Positions 17,391 to 25,770 of a stretch of 64,000 bases of DNA are shown piece by piece. A program made the translations under genes and the position numbers. The stretch's first letter is position 1. Each line of letters opens with the position of its first letter. The notes beneath the pieces were generated by a model. That model searched no databases. It saw nothing but the letters and a program-made list of their open reading frames with translations, and was not told the origin of the DNA. The stretch lies in NCBI GenBank assembly GCA_041277045.1, contig JBGFSY010000002.1:186001-250000 (forward strand), read 5' to 3'. This stretch comes from Reddybacter sp041277045. Its GTDB lineage: Bacteria; Pseudomonadota; Gammaproteobacteria; Pseudomonadales; Porticoccaceae.

Positions 17391-17864
17391 ATGAGTAAAA
17401 TATTTGAAATTTATCTTTCTGACGCTGCTGGCAGACCGATGAAGAAAGTTAAACTAGCTCAACTAGAGGCTGGGAAGGGGATGGTCGGCGATCGATATTA
17501 CAATGAAAAGGGGACTTTTTCTAAAAAGCTGGCAGGCTTACCTGATAAAGAGCTAACGCTTATTGAATTAGAACAGGTTGATTCTTTCAATCAGCAATAC
17601 GGCTTTAACTTTACATGCGGTGACTTTCGTCGGAATATCGTCACCCAGGGCGTCAATCTCAATCAACTTGAAGGGAAGTTATTTACGCTTGGAGGGATTC
17701 GTTTGCGTGGAGTGAGACTTTGTGAGCCTTGCGCTCATTTAGCAAACATCATGGTCCCAGAAATCATGCCTGCTTTAGTTCATAAAACAGGACTGCGGGC
17801 GCAAATTGTTGAAAGTGGCATCATTAAACTAGGTGATACTTTGGCCGTACAAATAGACCAATAA
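17391..17864 (+). CDS. MOSC-domain protein
   Basis: This 157-residue protein matches a stand-alone MOSC domain, the sulfur-carrier fold found at the C-terminus of molybdenum cofactor sulfurases and in YiiM-like proteins. It has GMVGDRYYNEKG near the start, DFRRNIVTQG (the NIvt-Gv core), and the conserved cysteine in RLCEPCAHL, where persulfide would be held. The start ATG 17391 has AAGGGAG five bases upstream; GTG 17385 in the same frame overlaps that site and is unlikely. Its stop codon lies in the first arm of a strong hairpin terminator. The molecular target is unknown. Confidence 0.85.
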   Translation: MSKIFEIYLSDAAGRPMKKVKLAQLEAGKGMVGDRYYNEKGTFSKKLAGLPDKELTLIELEQVDSFNQQYGFNFTCGDFRRNIVTQGVNLNQLEGKLFTLGGIRLRGVRLCEPCAHLANIMVPEIMPALVHKTGLRAQIVESGIIKLGDTLAVQIDQ

Positions 17865-17893
17865 GCGCTGAGGTTGAGCGCTTATTGGTCTTT
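17855..17893. terminator. Bidirectional terminator between the MOSC gene and argS
   Basis: A perfect 15-bp stem: AGACCAATAAGCGCT (17855-17869) pairs with AGCGCTTATTGGTCT (17877-17891) around a 7-base loop, followed by TT on the plus strand. It overlaps the end of the MOSC gene and lies between convergent genes, so it can serve both directions. Confidence 0.7.
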
Positions 17894-17923
17894 AAAGAAA
17901 AATACACAGATTTAACTTTCTTG

Positions 17924-19654
17924 CTACATGCGCTCCATGGTTTCAATCCCCAATAACTCCAGCCCTTTTTGCAAAGTGTTGGCGGTGGTATTACTCAACT
18001 GCAGTCGGCTGGCGCGAGTCTCTGCATCAATATCGGAACGCAATATAGGGCAGTGTTCGTAGAAACTCATATAGGCACTGGCGAGGTCGTAGAGGTAGTT
18101 GCACAGCGTGTGGGGATAGCCGTCTTCGGCAACGGTTTTTAAGGTTTCGTCAAAGCTGAGCAGACTTAAGGCCAGGATTTTCTCTTGGGGGGTGGTGATG
18201 CGAATGTCGCCTTCAACTTGCCCGCGCTCTAATTCGGCTTTGCGAAAGACACTGCAAATACGCGAGTAGGCGTATTGCAGGTAGGGTGCGGTGTTGCCTT
18301 CAAAGCTGAGCATGGCGTCCCAGTTGAAGATGTAATCGTTGGTGCGGGTTTTGCTAAGATCGGCATATTTTACCGCGCCAATACCGACTTTACGGGCGAT
18401 TTCTTTACTGGACGCAGTGTCGAGTTCGGGGTTTTTTTCGGCGATTAATTGCTCTGCGCGCTTTAAGGCCTCGACCAATAAGTCAGCGAGTTTAACCGTG
18501 CCGCCACTGCGGGTTTTAAAGGGTTTGCCGTCTTCGCCCATCATGGTGCCGAAGGGCAGGTGCTCGAGCTGCATGGCTTCGTGTACAAAGCCGGCTTTGC
18601 GGGCGACGGTGAAAACCTGCTTCATGTGTAGGCTTTGGCGGGCGTCAATAAAGTAGAGGGCACGATCGGCTTTCAAGGTTTGACTGCGGTAGCGCAGGGC
18701 GGCCAGATCGCTGGTGGCATAGAGATAGCCGCCGTCAGATTTTTGCACAATCACTGGACTGGGATTGCCTTTTTTGTCGGCCAGTTCGTCGAGAAAGACT
18801 ACCTGTGCGCCCTCGCTTTCACAGGCCAGACCGGCTTTTTGCAGGTCGGCAAGCACTTGGGGGAGGTCGTCGTTGTAGGCACTTTCGGGACGGATATGTT
18901 CGTGGCTGAGGGTGACGTTGAGCTGGCGATAAAGCGCCTCGCTGTGTTCGACAGAGATGTCGATAAACTGCTGCCACAGTGCCAGACAGTGGGCATCGCC
19001 CGATTGCAGGCTGACCACGTATTGACGGGCTTTATCGGCAAAGGCCGGGTCTGCATCAAAGTGGCGTTTCGATTGCTGATAAAAGCCTTCGAGATCACCC
19101 AGGGCTAATTCGGGTTTTTCACCCTCGCCCACTTGCTCTTCAAGCTCGGCGATCAACATGCCAAACTGAGTGCCCCAGTCGCCCATGTGGTTTTGGCGAA
19201 TCACAGTGTGGCCGAGGTGCTCGAGGACGCGGGCAATGGCGTCACCAATAATGGTGCTGCGCAGGTGGCCGACGTGCATTTCCTTCGCCAGGTTGGGCGA
19301 GGAGTAGTCGACGACGACGGTCTGTACTTGCTCGGGCGCACTGGCCTCGGCGGGGCTAGTCTGGCTCAGCGTAGTGGCGAGATAGTCATTACTGAGGTGG
19401 ATATTGATAAACCCAGGGCCGGCAATTTCGACTTTGTCGGCAATGCCCTCTAACTTGAGATTGGCGACGATATCGGCGGCGAGCTCGCGGGGCTTGAGCT
19501 TCAGTCGTTTCGCGGCGGCCAGTGCGCCGTTGGCCTGAAAGTCACCAAATTCCGGTCGCGTACTGGTGGCGACATTGGCGGGCAACTCGGGGGGAATACC
19601 GGCGGCTGTCATTGCCAGCCTGACATGTTGGATCAGTGTTTCGCGAATATTCAT
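17924..19654 (-). CDS. argS: Arginyl-tRNA synthetase
   Basis: ArgS charges tRNA-Arg. The 576-residue class I synthetase has the N-terminal Add-1 domain (about 1-80, ending GPGFINIHLS), the HIGH signature as HVGH in SSPNLAKEMHVGHLRSTIIG, the KMSKS-like loop replaced by DGKPFKTRSGGTVKL as usual for many ArgS proteins, and the anticodon-binding DALR domain with YLQYAYSRICSVFRKA. It ends in the invariant ArgS tail GLELLGIETMERM. Length equals E. coli ArgS (577). The gene stands alone, converging with the MOSC gene and divergent from the Tag-like gene, with about 150 bp of promoter region. Confidence 0.97.
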   Translation of the reverse strand: MNIRETLIQHVRLAMTAAGIPPELPANVATSTRPEFGDFQANGALAAAKRLKLKPRELAADIVANLKLEGIADKVEIAGPGFINIHLSNDYLATTLSQTSPAEASAPEQVQTVVVDYSSPNLAKEMHVGHLRSTIIGDAIARVLEHLGHTVIRQNHMGDWGTQFGMLIAELEEQVGEGEKPELALGDLEGFYQQSKRHFDADPAFADKARQYVVSLQSGDAHCLALWQQFIDISVEHSEALYRQLNVTLSHEHIRPESAYNDDLPQVLADLQKAGLACESEGAQVVFLDELADKKGNPSPVIVQKSDGGYLYATSDLAALRYRSQTLKADRALYFIDARQSLHMKQVFTVARKAGFVHEAMQLEHLPFGTMMGEDGKPFKTRSGGTVKLADLLVEALKRAEQLIAEKNPELDTASSKEIARKVGIGAVKYADLSKTRTNDYIFNWDAMLSFEGNTAPYLQYAYSRICSVFRKAELERGQVEGDIRITTPQEKILALSLLSFDETLKTVAEDGYPHTLCNYLYDLASAYMSFYEHCPILRSDIDAETRASRLQLSNTTANTLQKGLELLGIETMERM

Positions 19655-19807
19655 CGTTGCTCGGCCTGTGTGCGGACTGGGGATTTTAGTGGCAGTGGCG
19701 GCGATTGCAACCGGCTTTTGGTTTAAGGATAGTCCAGCCGTGTATTTGCTATTTAAACACGGTTATATTGAAACCTTCTGGTCATTAAACGGGAGCACTC
19801 ACAGCCC

Positions 19808-20485
19808 ATGGTTTCTTTTCAAACACTCTATGAGGCAGCCCTGAATAATTGGGGTGAAGAGAAGGTTCTGTCTTTACTGCCGGAGGTGAACACGGCGGAT
19901 AAATTACGTGCCGCTGGTGATGATCGCTATTTATCGGCGATGGCTCGCTGTGTCTTTCGGGCGGGCTTTTCCTGGAAGGTGATCGCCAAAAAATGGCCGG
20001 ATTTTGAAACGGTTTTCGCCGGCTTTGTACCCTTGGCGCTGGCGAACTATTCCAATGACCGGATTGATGAATTGATGCAGGACACACGCATTGTGCGCCA
20101 CCGCACCAAGATACAGTCGGTGCGGGACAACGCCCTCTACATTTGTGATATCCAGCAGAGCCACGATAGCTTTGCTGGCTATATTGCCGACTGGCCCGAA
20201 GCGTCTATTGTCGAGCTGTGGTTTGAGCTGAAGAAGCGCGGTAGTCGTTTGGGTGGCAATACCGGGCCAGGATTTTTACGGCTGATGGGTAAAGATACCT
20301 TTATGCTCAGCAAGGATGTCACCGCGGTGTTGTTGAACCATAAGTTGATGGATACCTTGAGCCCGAATTCAAAACGGGACTTGCTCAAAGTACAGGATAT
20401 ATTTAATCGCTTTCACCAGGACAGCGGCTATCCCCTGTCGCATATTAGTCGGATTATGGCGTTGAGTTTGCAGCCACAAAACTGA
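19808..20485 (+). CDS. Tag-like (3-methyladenine glycosylase I fold) protein lacking the catalytic Glu
   Basis: This 225-residue protein aligns with E. coli Tag over its core: RAGFSWKVIAKKWPDF matches QAGLSWITVLKKRENY, and the segment LMQDTRIVRHRTKIQSV matches LVQDAGIIRHRGKIQAI. However, the catalytic glutamate of Tag (E38, in LEGQQAGLSW) is a cysteine here (C48), and the zinc-binding N-terminal cysteine/histidine and C-terminal His/Cys of Tag are absent. It may be a non-catalytic or altered member of the HhH-GPD superfamily. It starts at ATG 19808 and ends before a bidirectional terminator shared with ppa. Confidence 0.75.
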   Translation: MVSFQTLYEAALNNWGEEKVLSLLPEVNTADKLRAAGDDRYLSAMARCVFRAGFSWKVIAKKWPDFETVFAGFVPLALANYSNDRIDELMQDTRIVRHRTKIQSVRDNALYICDIQQSHDSFAGYIADWPEASIVELWFELKKRGSRLGGNTGPGFLRLMGKDTFMLSKDVTAVLLNHKLMDTLSPNSKRDLLKVQDIFNRFHQDSGYPLSHISRIMALSLQPQN

Positions 20486-20510
20486 GCCCTTAGGATGATT
20501 TACAGACATA

Positions 20511-20538
20511 AAAAAACCCGGCAAACACCGGGTTTTTT
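20511..20538. terminator. Bidirectional terminator between the Tag-like gene and ppa
   Basis: AAAAAACCCGG (20511-20521) pairs with CCGGGTTTTTT (20528-20538) around a 6-base loop. The A-run and T-run make it an intrinsic terminator on both strands, serving the two convergent genes. Confidence 0.9.
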
Positions 20539-20579
20539 GTATTGACTTAGAAGGCCAATGAAACGCTAACCTTTAAAGA

Positions 20580-21116
20580 TTAGGCTTCGTCTTTTAGATA
20601 GCGCTCGCGTGAAGACAAAATTTCAGCATGTGCATCGGCTTTTGTGCCCCAGCCGCTAATTTTTACCCACTTGCCGGCTTCGAGATCTTTGTAGTTCTCA
20701 AAGTAGTGCTCAATTTGCTTGAGCAGCAGCTCGGGCAGGTCGGTGGCTTCTTCAATATCGTTGTAGATGGTGGTTAGCTTGCTATGGGGTACGGCGATGA
20801 GCTTGGCATCAACACCCGACTCGTCGGTCATGTTGAGTACGCCAACGGCGCGGCTGCGAATGACAGCGCCGGGTACCACGGGGTAGGGTGTAACCACGAG
20901 TACGTCGAGGGCATCGCCATCTTCAGACAGGGTCTGGGGGATGTAACCGTAGTTGGCAGGGTAGAACATCGGCGTGGCAACAAAGCGATCGACAAACAGT
21001 GCGTCGCAGTCTTTCTCAACTTCGTATTTAATCGGCGCGTGATTAGCGGGGATTTCAATGACGACGTTGATATCGTTGGGTAAATCTTTGCCAGCGGGGA
21101 TACTGTTGTAGCTCAT
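20580..21116 (-). CDS. ppa: Inorganic pyrophosphatase (family I)
   Basis: This enzyme hydrolyses pyrophosphate to phosphate and so drives biosynthetic reactions. The 178-residue protein has YEVEKDCDALFVDRF with the active-site E/K/D residues, the family I signature DGDALDVLV with the metal-binding aspartates, and GKWVKISGWG near the end. Length matches E. coli Ppa (176). The start is ATG 21116 (MSYNSIPAGKDLP), as in other members; the frame continues upstream without a family counterpart. It stands alone, divergent from the thiamine-regulated genes. Confidence 0.96.
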   Translation of the reverse strand: MSYNSIPAGKDLPNDINVVIEIPANHAPIKYEVEKDCDALFVDRFVATPMFYPANYGYIPQTLSEDGDALDVLVVTPYPVVPGAVIRSRAVGVLNMTDESGVDAKLIAVPHSKLTTIYNDIEEATDLPELLLKQIEHYFENYKDLEAGKWVKISGWGTKADAHAEILSSRERYLKDEA

Positions 21117-21380
21117 GTGCGATGCCTTCTGTTGGTTGCTTCTATTGGTTAAAACGCGGGTTGCCACGGCCTCTTAACAATAGACTTTCCGTGGGTGCTT
21201 TTAGTGCAGGCTTTTAGTGTGTAAAGCCCATGGCCTGGGCCAAGTGAGCGCGATTATACCGATGACCATTTTTCATTGCCAATGGTCAAATAACAATAAG
21301 CTTAGATTTAGGGCAAGAATATTCTCATTGCGCTCGGCAATAACTCGTTTAGAATACGCGCCTCGCAAATACCATTGCGA

Positions 21381-21482
21381 ATTCCTAAGGGGTGGCTTCG
21401 GCCTGAGACAACAGTTCCAAGACAGGGAGTTAGGGAAGCGCTGAACCCTTGAACCTGATCCGGATAGTGCCGGCGTAGGAAT
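21381..21482 (+). promoter_or_regulatory. TPP riboswitch (THI element)
   Basis: The aptamer is recognised from its conserved blocks: AAGGGGTG at 21388-21395, CTGAGA at 21403-21408, the AACCCTTGAACCTGATCCGG stretch at 21444-21463, and TAGTGCCGGCGTAGGAA at 21465-21481. The closing helix P1 is formed by ATTCCTA (21381-21387) and TAGGAAT (21476-21482). P2 is AAGGG with CCCTT. Thiamine pyrophosphate binding would lower expression of the TonB-dependent receptor that starts 69 bp downstream, and probably of the rest of the thiamine module. Directly after P1, AGGGTT (21483-21488) can pair with AACCCT (21444-21449) of P2, a possible switching helix. No classical terminator follows, which fits translational or Rho-linked control. 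Confidence 0.93.
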
Positions 21483-21551
21483 AGGGTTGTCACAATCTCG
21501 CCTTTTTACGCAGCTCTTCCGGATCTCCTGTATTCACTTCTCGAGACTCCC

Positions 21552-23693
21552 ATGAAATCCCCTCACTTTTTCGTTAGCTGCTTATCGCTGCTCAGCCTAC
21601 AGTCAATGCTCACCCTGGCCGAAGAACACCGCGCCGATGCTCTGCCAGAAGTCGTCGTTACCGCGACCTTTCGCGACCTCGATATTCTTACCGTACCCGC
21701 TAGCCTCAGTGTGCTCGACCAGCAGGTCATCGCTGAGCGCGGTGGTGAACACCTGCAAGATATTCTCAATGCCGCGCCCAATGTCAACTTTGCCAGTGGT
21801 GCCTCACGGGGCCGCTACCTGCAAATTCGCGGCATTGGTGAGCGTAGCCAGTTTGTCGATCCGGTCAACCCCTCGGTCGGCATGCTGATCGACGATATTG
21901 ACGTCAGTGGCATGGGCAATGCCGCCACTCTGTTCGACGTGCGCCAGGTAGAGATTTTGCGCGGTCCCCAGGGTACGCGTTTTGGAGCCAATGCACTGGC
22001 GGGTATGGTCAATATTCGCGCCAATGATCCGACAGAGGAGTTCGAAGCTCTCGTCAGTTCGGGTTACGGCAACTACGACAGCTGGAATATGGGCACGGTA
22101 GTGAGTGGGCCGCTGGCAGAGGGTTTGCTGGGTCGCTTAGCCGTGCAGCAAAAGCGCAGTGACGGCTATATTGATAACGACTTCCTTGGCCGGGACAACA
22201 CCAATAATATTGATGAGTTAAGTACTCGGGGCAAATTGCGCTGGCTGGCCAATGATGAATTGAGTATTGATCTCACGGGCTTATATGTTGATATCGACAA
22301 TGGCTACGATGCCTTTTCTCTCGACAATACCCGTCATACCTTGTCCGATCAGCCCGGTCACGATAGGCAGGAAACTGCGGCTTTTGCTCTGGCGAGTACC
22401 TGGACGGGGCATCAAGCCTTCACACTTAAAACCATCGTTAGCTGGTCAGACTCCAATCTCGAATACGGTTATGACGAAGACTGGAGCTATAACGGCCTTT
22501 GCGCCGGTACGCCTTGCGATGGCTGGGAGTATTCTTCCACAGATAATTATCGCCGCGACCGCGAAGCCAGTCGTTTTGAAATGCGCCTCACATCAACTGA
22601 GGCCGGTCAGTTGACGGGCAATACCGATTGGGTGGCCGGGGTGTATTTTGATCAGAAAGATGAAGACCTGACGCGGGAGTTTTTCGATTGGGTACTTTAT
22701 AGCCCCGCAGAATTTGATAGCCGCTACGAGACTGAAAGCTTGGCTCTCTACGGTCAGTTGTCGAAGCCTTTAGGTGAACGTTTGACTCTGACCGTGGGTG
22801 GCCGCTGGGAACGCTTCGAGGCCGACTATAATGATAGTCGTGCCGTGAAGGCTTCGCCGGATGAAGACCTTTGGGGTGGGCAAGTTAGTCTTGAATACAG
22901 ACTCGACCACAACACCATGGTTTACGGTCTGGTGTCGCGGGGTTATAAAGCGGGGGGCGTGAATGGTGAAGCCGTAGGCCGGGCAGCCAGTAATGGTTTC
23001 GCTCCGTCAGTTATCGCTTTCCTTAACGAGCGCTTGGAGTTTGATACCGAAACCCTGATCAATTACGAAATAGGTTTGAAGGGTTCATATCTGGACGACA
23101 GTCTGCAATTGCGTGTGGCGGCCTTTTATATGGATCGTGACGATATGCAATTGAAAGGTTGGTATAACGAGGGGCCTACCTTTGTTGATTACATTGACAA
23201 TGCCGCCAGCGGCGAAAATATTGGGCTTGAATTTGAGGGCTTATGGCAGCTGAGTTCACGGCTTGGATTGTTTCTCAATTTGGCCTGGCTCGATACGGAA
23301 ATCGATAATTTTATTGTGAAGGGCAATAGTGGTTTACTTGACAAAAGTGGCCGCGAACAGGCTCATGCACCGAACTACCAGTTTAATATTGGCGGGCGTT
23401 ATGATTTTGGCGATGGCTTCTATGGCCGGCTGGAAGCGGAGGGCAAAGATTCCTTTTACTTCTCCGACAGCCATGACCAGCAGTCCGACAGTTATGAGTT
23501 GTTCAATGCCAGTTTTGGCTATCAGAGTTTGCACTGGGATATCACCCTGTGGGCACGCAACCTGACCGATGAAGATTACGCGACTCGCGGTTTTTACTTT
23601 GGCAATGATCCGCGTAAGTTTTATGCCGATGAAGAGTATGTACAGTATGGCGAACCAAGAGTTTTTGGCGCCAACGCCACCTATCGCTTTTAG
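21552..23693 (+). CDS. TonB-dependent receptor, probably for thiamine or a derivative
   Basis: This 713-residue outer-membrane receptor has a signal peptide (about 1-23, ending LTLA-EE), a TonB-box-like DALPEVVVTAT, a plug domain (about 35-155; RGIGERSQFVDP, EILRGPQGTRFGANALAGMV), and a beta-barrel ending in the terminal aromatic YRF. Such receptors import scarce ligands using TonB energy. The TPP riboswitch directly upstream and the thiamine genes downstream make thiamine, a thiamine phosphate or a precursor the likely ligand; this is inferred from context, since the barrel sequence itself does not tell. The start is ATG 21552. Confidence 0.9.
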   Translation: MKSPHFFVSCLSLLSLQSMLTLAEEHRADALPEVVVTATFRDLDILTVPASLSVLDQQVIAERGGEHLQDILNAAPNVNFASGASRGRYLQIRGIGERSQFVDPVNPSVGMLIDDIDVSGMGNAATLFDVRQVEILRGPQGTRFGANALAGMVNIRANDPTEEFEALVSSGYGNYDSWNMGTVVSGPLAEGLLGRLAVQQKRSDGYIDNDFLGRDNTNNIDELSTRGKLRWLANDELSIDLTGLYVDIDNGYDAFSLDNTRHTLSDQPGHDRQETAAFALASTWTGHQAFTLKTIVSWSDSNLEYGYDEDWSYNGLCAGTPCDGWEYSSTDNYRRDREASRFEMRLTSTEAGQLTGNTDWVAGVYFDQKDEDLTREFFDWVLYSPAEFDSRYETESLALYGQLSKPLGERLTLTVGGRWERFEADYNDSRAVKASPDEDLWGGQVSLEYRLDHNTMVYGLVSRGYKAGGVNGEAVGRAASNGFAPSVIAFLNERLEFDTETLINYEIGLKGSYLDDSLQLRVAAFYMDRDDMQLKGWYNEGPTFVDYIDNAASGENIGLEFEGLWQLSSRLGLFLNLAWLDTEIDNFIVKGNSGLLDKSGREQAHAPNYQFNIGGRYDFGDGFYGRLEAEGKDSFYFSDSHDQQSDSYELFNASFGYQSLHWDITLWARNLTDEDYATRGFYFGNDPRKFYADEEYVQYGEPRVFGANATYRF

Positions 23694-23734
23694 GCGATTA
23701 AACTTTTAGTCTGATAAATAAGGGGTATACCATT

Positions 23735-23983
23735 ATGCTGCTCAGTGCCGAAATTAGTATGTACCCTCTGGCGGAAAGCTATATTCCACCCATTGATGCA
23801 TTTATTGAAAAATTAAATAGTTATGCCGGTTTGAAAGTCGAAACTTTTCCCACCTGCACGGTAATTATGGGCGAACAGGAAAGGGTGATGGAGGTGCTAC
23901 AGGACGCCATGGTCTGGAGTCACGAAAATTACGGCAAGGCGATTTTCGTCACCAAGTTTATTCTCGATTACGAGGCTCTTTAA
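23735..23983 (+). CDS. YkoF/DUF77-like thiamine-binding protein
   Basis: This 82-residue protein fits the thiamine-binding YkoF/DUF77 (MTH1187) fold: a first strand LLSAEISMYPL, a helix FIEKLNSYAGLKVE, then TCTVIMGEQERVMEVLQDAM and a closing strand AIFVTKF. Family members bind thiamine or hydroxymethylpyrimidine in the cytoplasm. It has no signal peptide. It lies 41 bp after the receptor gene and its stop directly abuts the TTG start of the permease gene, so the three are one operon under the TPP riboswitch. It may act as an intracellular thiamine buffer or sensor. Confidence 0.75.
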   Translation: MLLSAEISMYPLAESYIPPIDAFIEKLNSYAGLKVETFPTCTVIMGEQERVMEVLQDAMVWSHENYGKAIFVTKFILDYEAL

Positions 23984-24634
23984 TTGTTCGACTTTTTAAG
24001 CACCGCTCAGCAGCAGCTGCTCGCCACTTCGGTTTGGGAGTTGCTGGCAGTGCTGTTGGCCATTGCTTATTTATTGCTGGCTCTGCGTGAAAACAGTCTG
24101 TGCTGGTACTGTGCCCTGGCTAGCACGGCAATTTATATCGGCCTGTTCTGGGATGTCAGTTTGCTGATGGAGTCTGCCCTCAATGTGTACTACATGGCGA
24201 TGGCGGTTTACGGGTGGTGGCAGTGGCGGGAGAGGCATAGCGATGATTCGAATCCTATTGCACAAAAAAGTGTTATTACAATACGCGCGTGGCCCCTGCT
24301 GAACCATTTGTTGGCCTGGGGCTTTATTGCGGTGCTGACGGTGGTGTCGGGTAGTTTGCTCGCCAACAATACCACTGCCGCACTGCCTTATCTCGACTCC
24401 TTTACCACCTGGGGTAGTGTTTTGACGACCTGGATGGTGACCCGAAAAATTCTTGAAAACTGGCTCTACTGGATCGTTATCGACAGCGTTTCCATAGTTC
24501 TCTATATCGACCGGGGTTTGTATTTAACGTCGCTTTTATTTGTCGCCTATGTGATTATTGTGGTCTTCGGTTATTTTACCTGGCGCAAGCGCATGGTCGT
24601 GAATGAAACGACGAAATTGGCTGCACAGAGTTGA
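23984..24634 (+). CDS. pnuT: PnuC-family permease, PnuT-type thiamine transporter
   Basis: This 216-residue inner-membrane protein has about seven hydrophobic segments and the PnuC-family signatures NVYYMAMAVYGWWQWRER and ENWLYWIVIDSVSIVLYIDR. PnuC relatives carry out facilitated uptake of vitamins that are then trapped by phosphorylation. Linkage to a TPP riboswitch, a thiamine-binding protein and a kinase-like gene points to the PnuT (thiamine) subgroup rather than nicotinamide riboside. The start is TTG 23984, immediately after the stop of the preceding gene; no other start preserves the first helix. The substrate call rests on context. Confidence 0.85.
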   Translation: MFDFLSTAQQQLLATSVWELLAVLLAIAYLLLALRENSLCWYCALASTAIYIGLFWDVSLLMESALNVYYMAMAVYGWWQWRERHSDDSNPIAQKSVITIRAWPLLNHLLAWGFIAVLTVVSGSLLANNTTAALPYLDSFTTWGSVLTTWMVTRKILENWLYWIVIDSVSIVLYIDRGLYLTSLLFVAYVIIVVFGYFTWRKRMVVNETTKLAAQS

Positions 24635-24735
24635 TCATGGTGGATAACACTGGAAGTTAGTTGCCGATGGTAGCAAGCGTTTACGCGAGCTGTTGTCATC
24701 ACCAGCACCGCTGGAAACCCGGATTATAATAAGAA

Positions 24736-25521
24736 ATGCCACTTTCTGATGCTGCTCGTACTGCCTTCGATACCTGGCCCCAATGGCGTCTGGGGCTGGA
24801 TAGCCCGCCGACCATTATTCGTCGCCTGCCCGGTGGTTTGACCAACCAGCACTATTTGCTCAAGGCCGGTGGTTTAAGAGTGGTGATGCGCATCAATAAC
24901 CCGGATGTCGCACGTTTGGGTATTGACCGGCAGCGCGAGCAAAAAATCCTCGAGCAGATTAACGGCAAGCCTTTTGCCCCCGCTGTATTTTATTGCGAGC
25001 CCCAGCAAGGGGTACTGGTGACTCAATATGTGGAGGGTGCACAGTGGCGGACCGATAGCCTGGATGACGAGCTAAAAATTGATAGTTTACTTGAATTGAT
25101 TACCCAGATACATGCAGTGAGTCAAGGTATTCCCGTCTTTGATTACAGTGCTCACGTGCGCAACTATTGGCAGCGTTTGCGGGAAAGCGAGCAGCCTTTT
25201 CCGATGAGCGCTCAGCGTTTGTACCGTAGTATCGAATCTCGGCTACCGGCCTTTCAGGCGGCGATTAAGCAGCCCGTGCTTTGCCATCACGATTTAACCC
25301 CGGCCAATATTATTGAAAATATCGATGGGCAATTAATCGTTCTCGACTGGGAATACGCCGGTGCCGGTCTGCCTTTAATCGAGGCTATCGGCGCTAGCCG
25401 TTATTGGCAGAATATCTCATTCAGCGAGCGCATACTCGAGCATGACGAAGAGAACGAAGCCCTGGAGTTGGCCGGTGATATTGTCGATTTTTATGAGCTA
25501 GCCTGGACACATTTACGATAG
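24736..25521 (+). CDS. Thiamine-kinase-like phosphotransferase (APH/choline kinase family)
   Basis: This 261-residue cytoplasmic kinase has the aminoglycoside phosphotransferase/choline kinase fold: a glycine-rich LPGGLTNQHYLL loop, the catalytic segment LCHHDLTPANII (HxDxxxxN), and the metal-binding VLDWEYAGAGLP. E. coli ThiK, a thiamine kinase, belongs to this group. Its place at the end of the TPP-riboswitch gene set suggests it phosphorylates thiamine that PnuT has let in, trapping it in the cell. A 101-bp gap separates it from pnuT, so it may have its own promoter. Another APH-type substrate cannot be excluded from sequence alone. Confidence 0.8.
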   Translation: MPLSDAARTAFDTWPQWRLGLDSPPTIIRRLPGGLTNQHYLLKAGGLRVVMRINNPDVARLGIDRQREQKILEQINGKPFAPAVFYCEPQQGVLVTQYVEGAQWRTDSLDDELKIDSLLELITQIHAVSQGIPVFDYSAHVRNYWQRLRESEQPFPMSAQRLYRSIESRLPAFQAAIKQPVLCHHDLTPANIIENIDGQLIVLDWEYAGAGLPLIEAIGASRYWQNISFSERILEHDEENEALELAGDIVDFYELAWTHLR

Positions 25522-25770
25522 TAAGCTTTTTAGTAAAATAGCCGATACTCATCTTCGCCCTTCTCTTTCTGTGCTGAAATTTATTTTTTTTTCAGTAGAC
25601 GCATTACGCCTTACTTTTGTACTAGCTTTGTGGGTTTTGTTGATTACAAAAGTTGCTTATTCCCACCACAGAAGGTTGAATAAGCCGTTCAACAATTAAT
25701 CTCGCCTTTTTGTTAAATAAAAATAGGTGAAACAATAATAAATACTTATAGAAAAATCAGGGAAATAGAT

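Noticed and set aside
18635..19108. 157-codon plus-strand frame opposite argS
   Set aside because: argS is unmistakable on the other strand; the antisense product has no family features.
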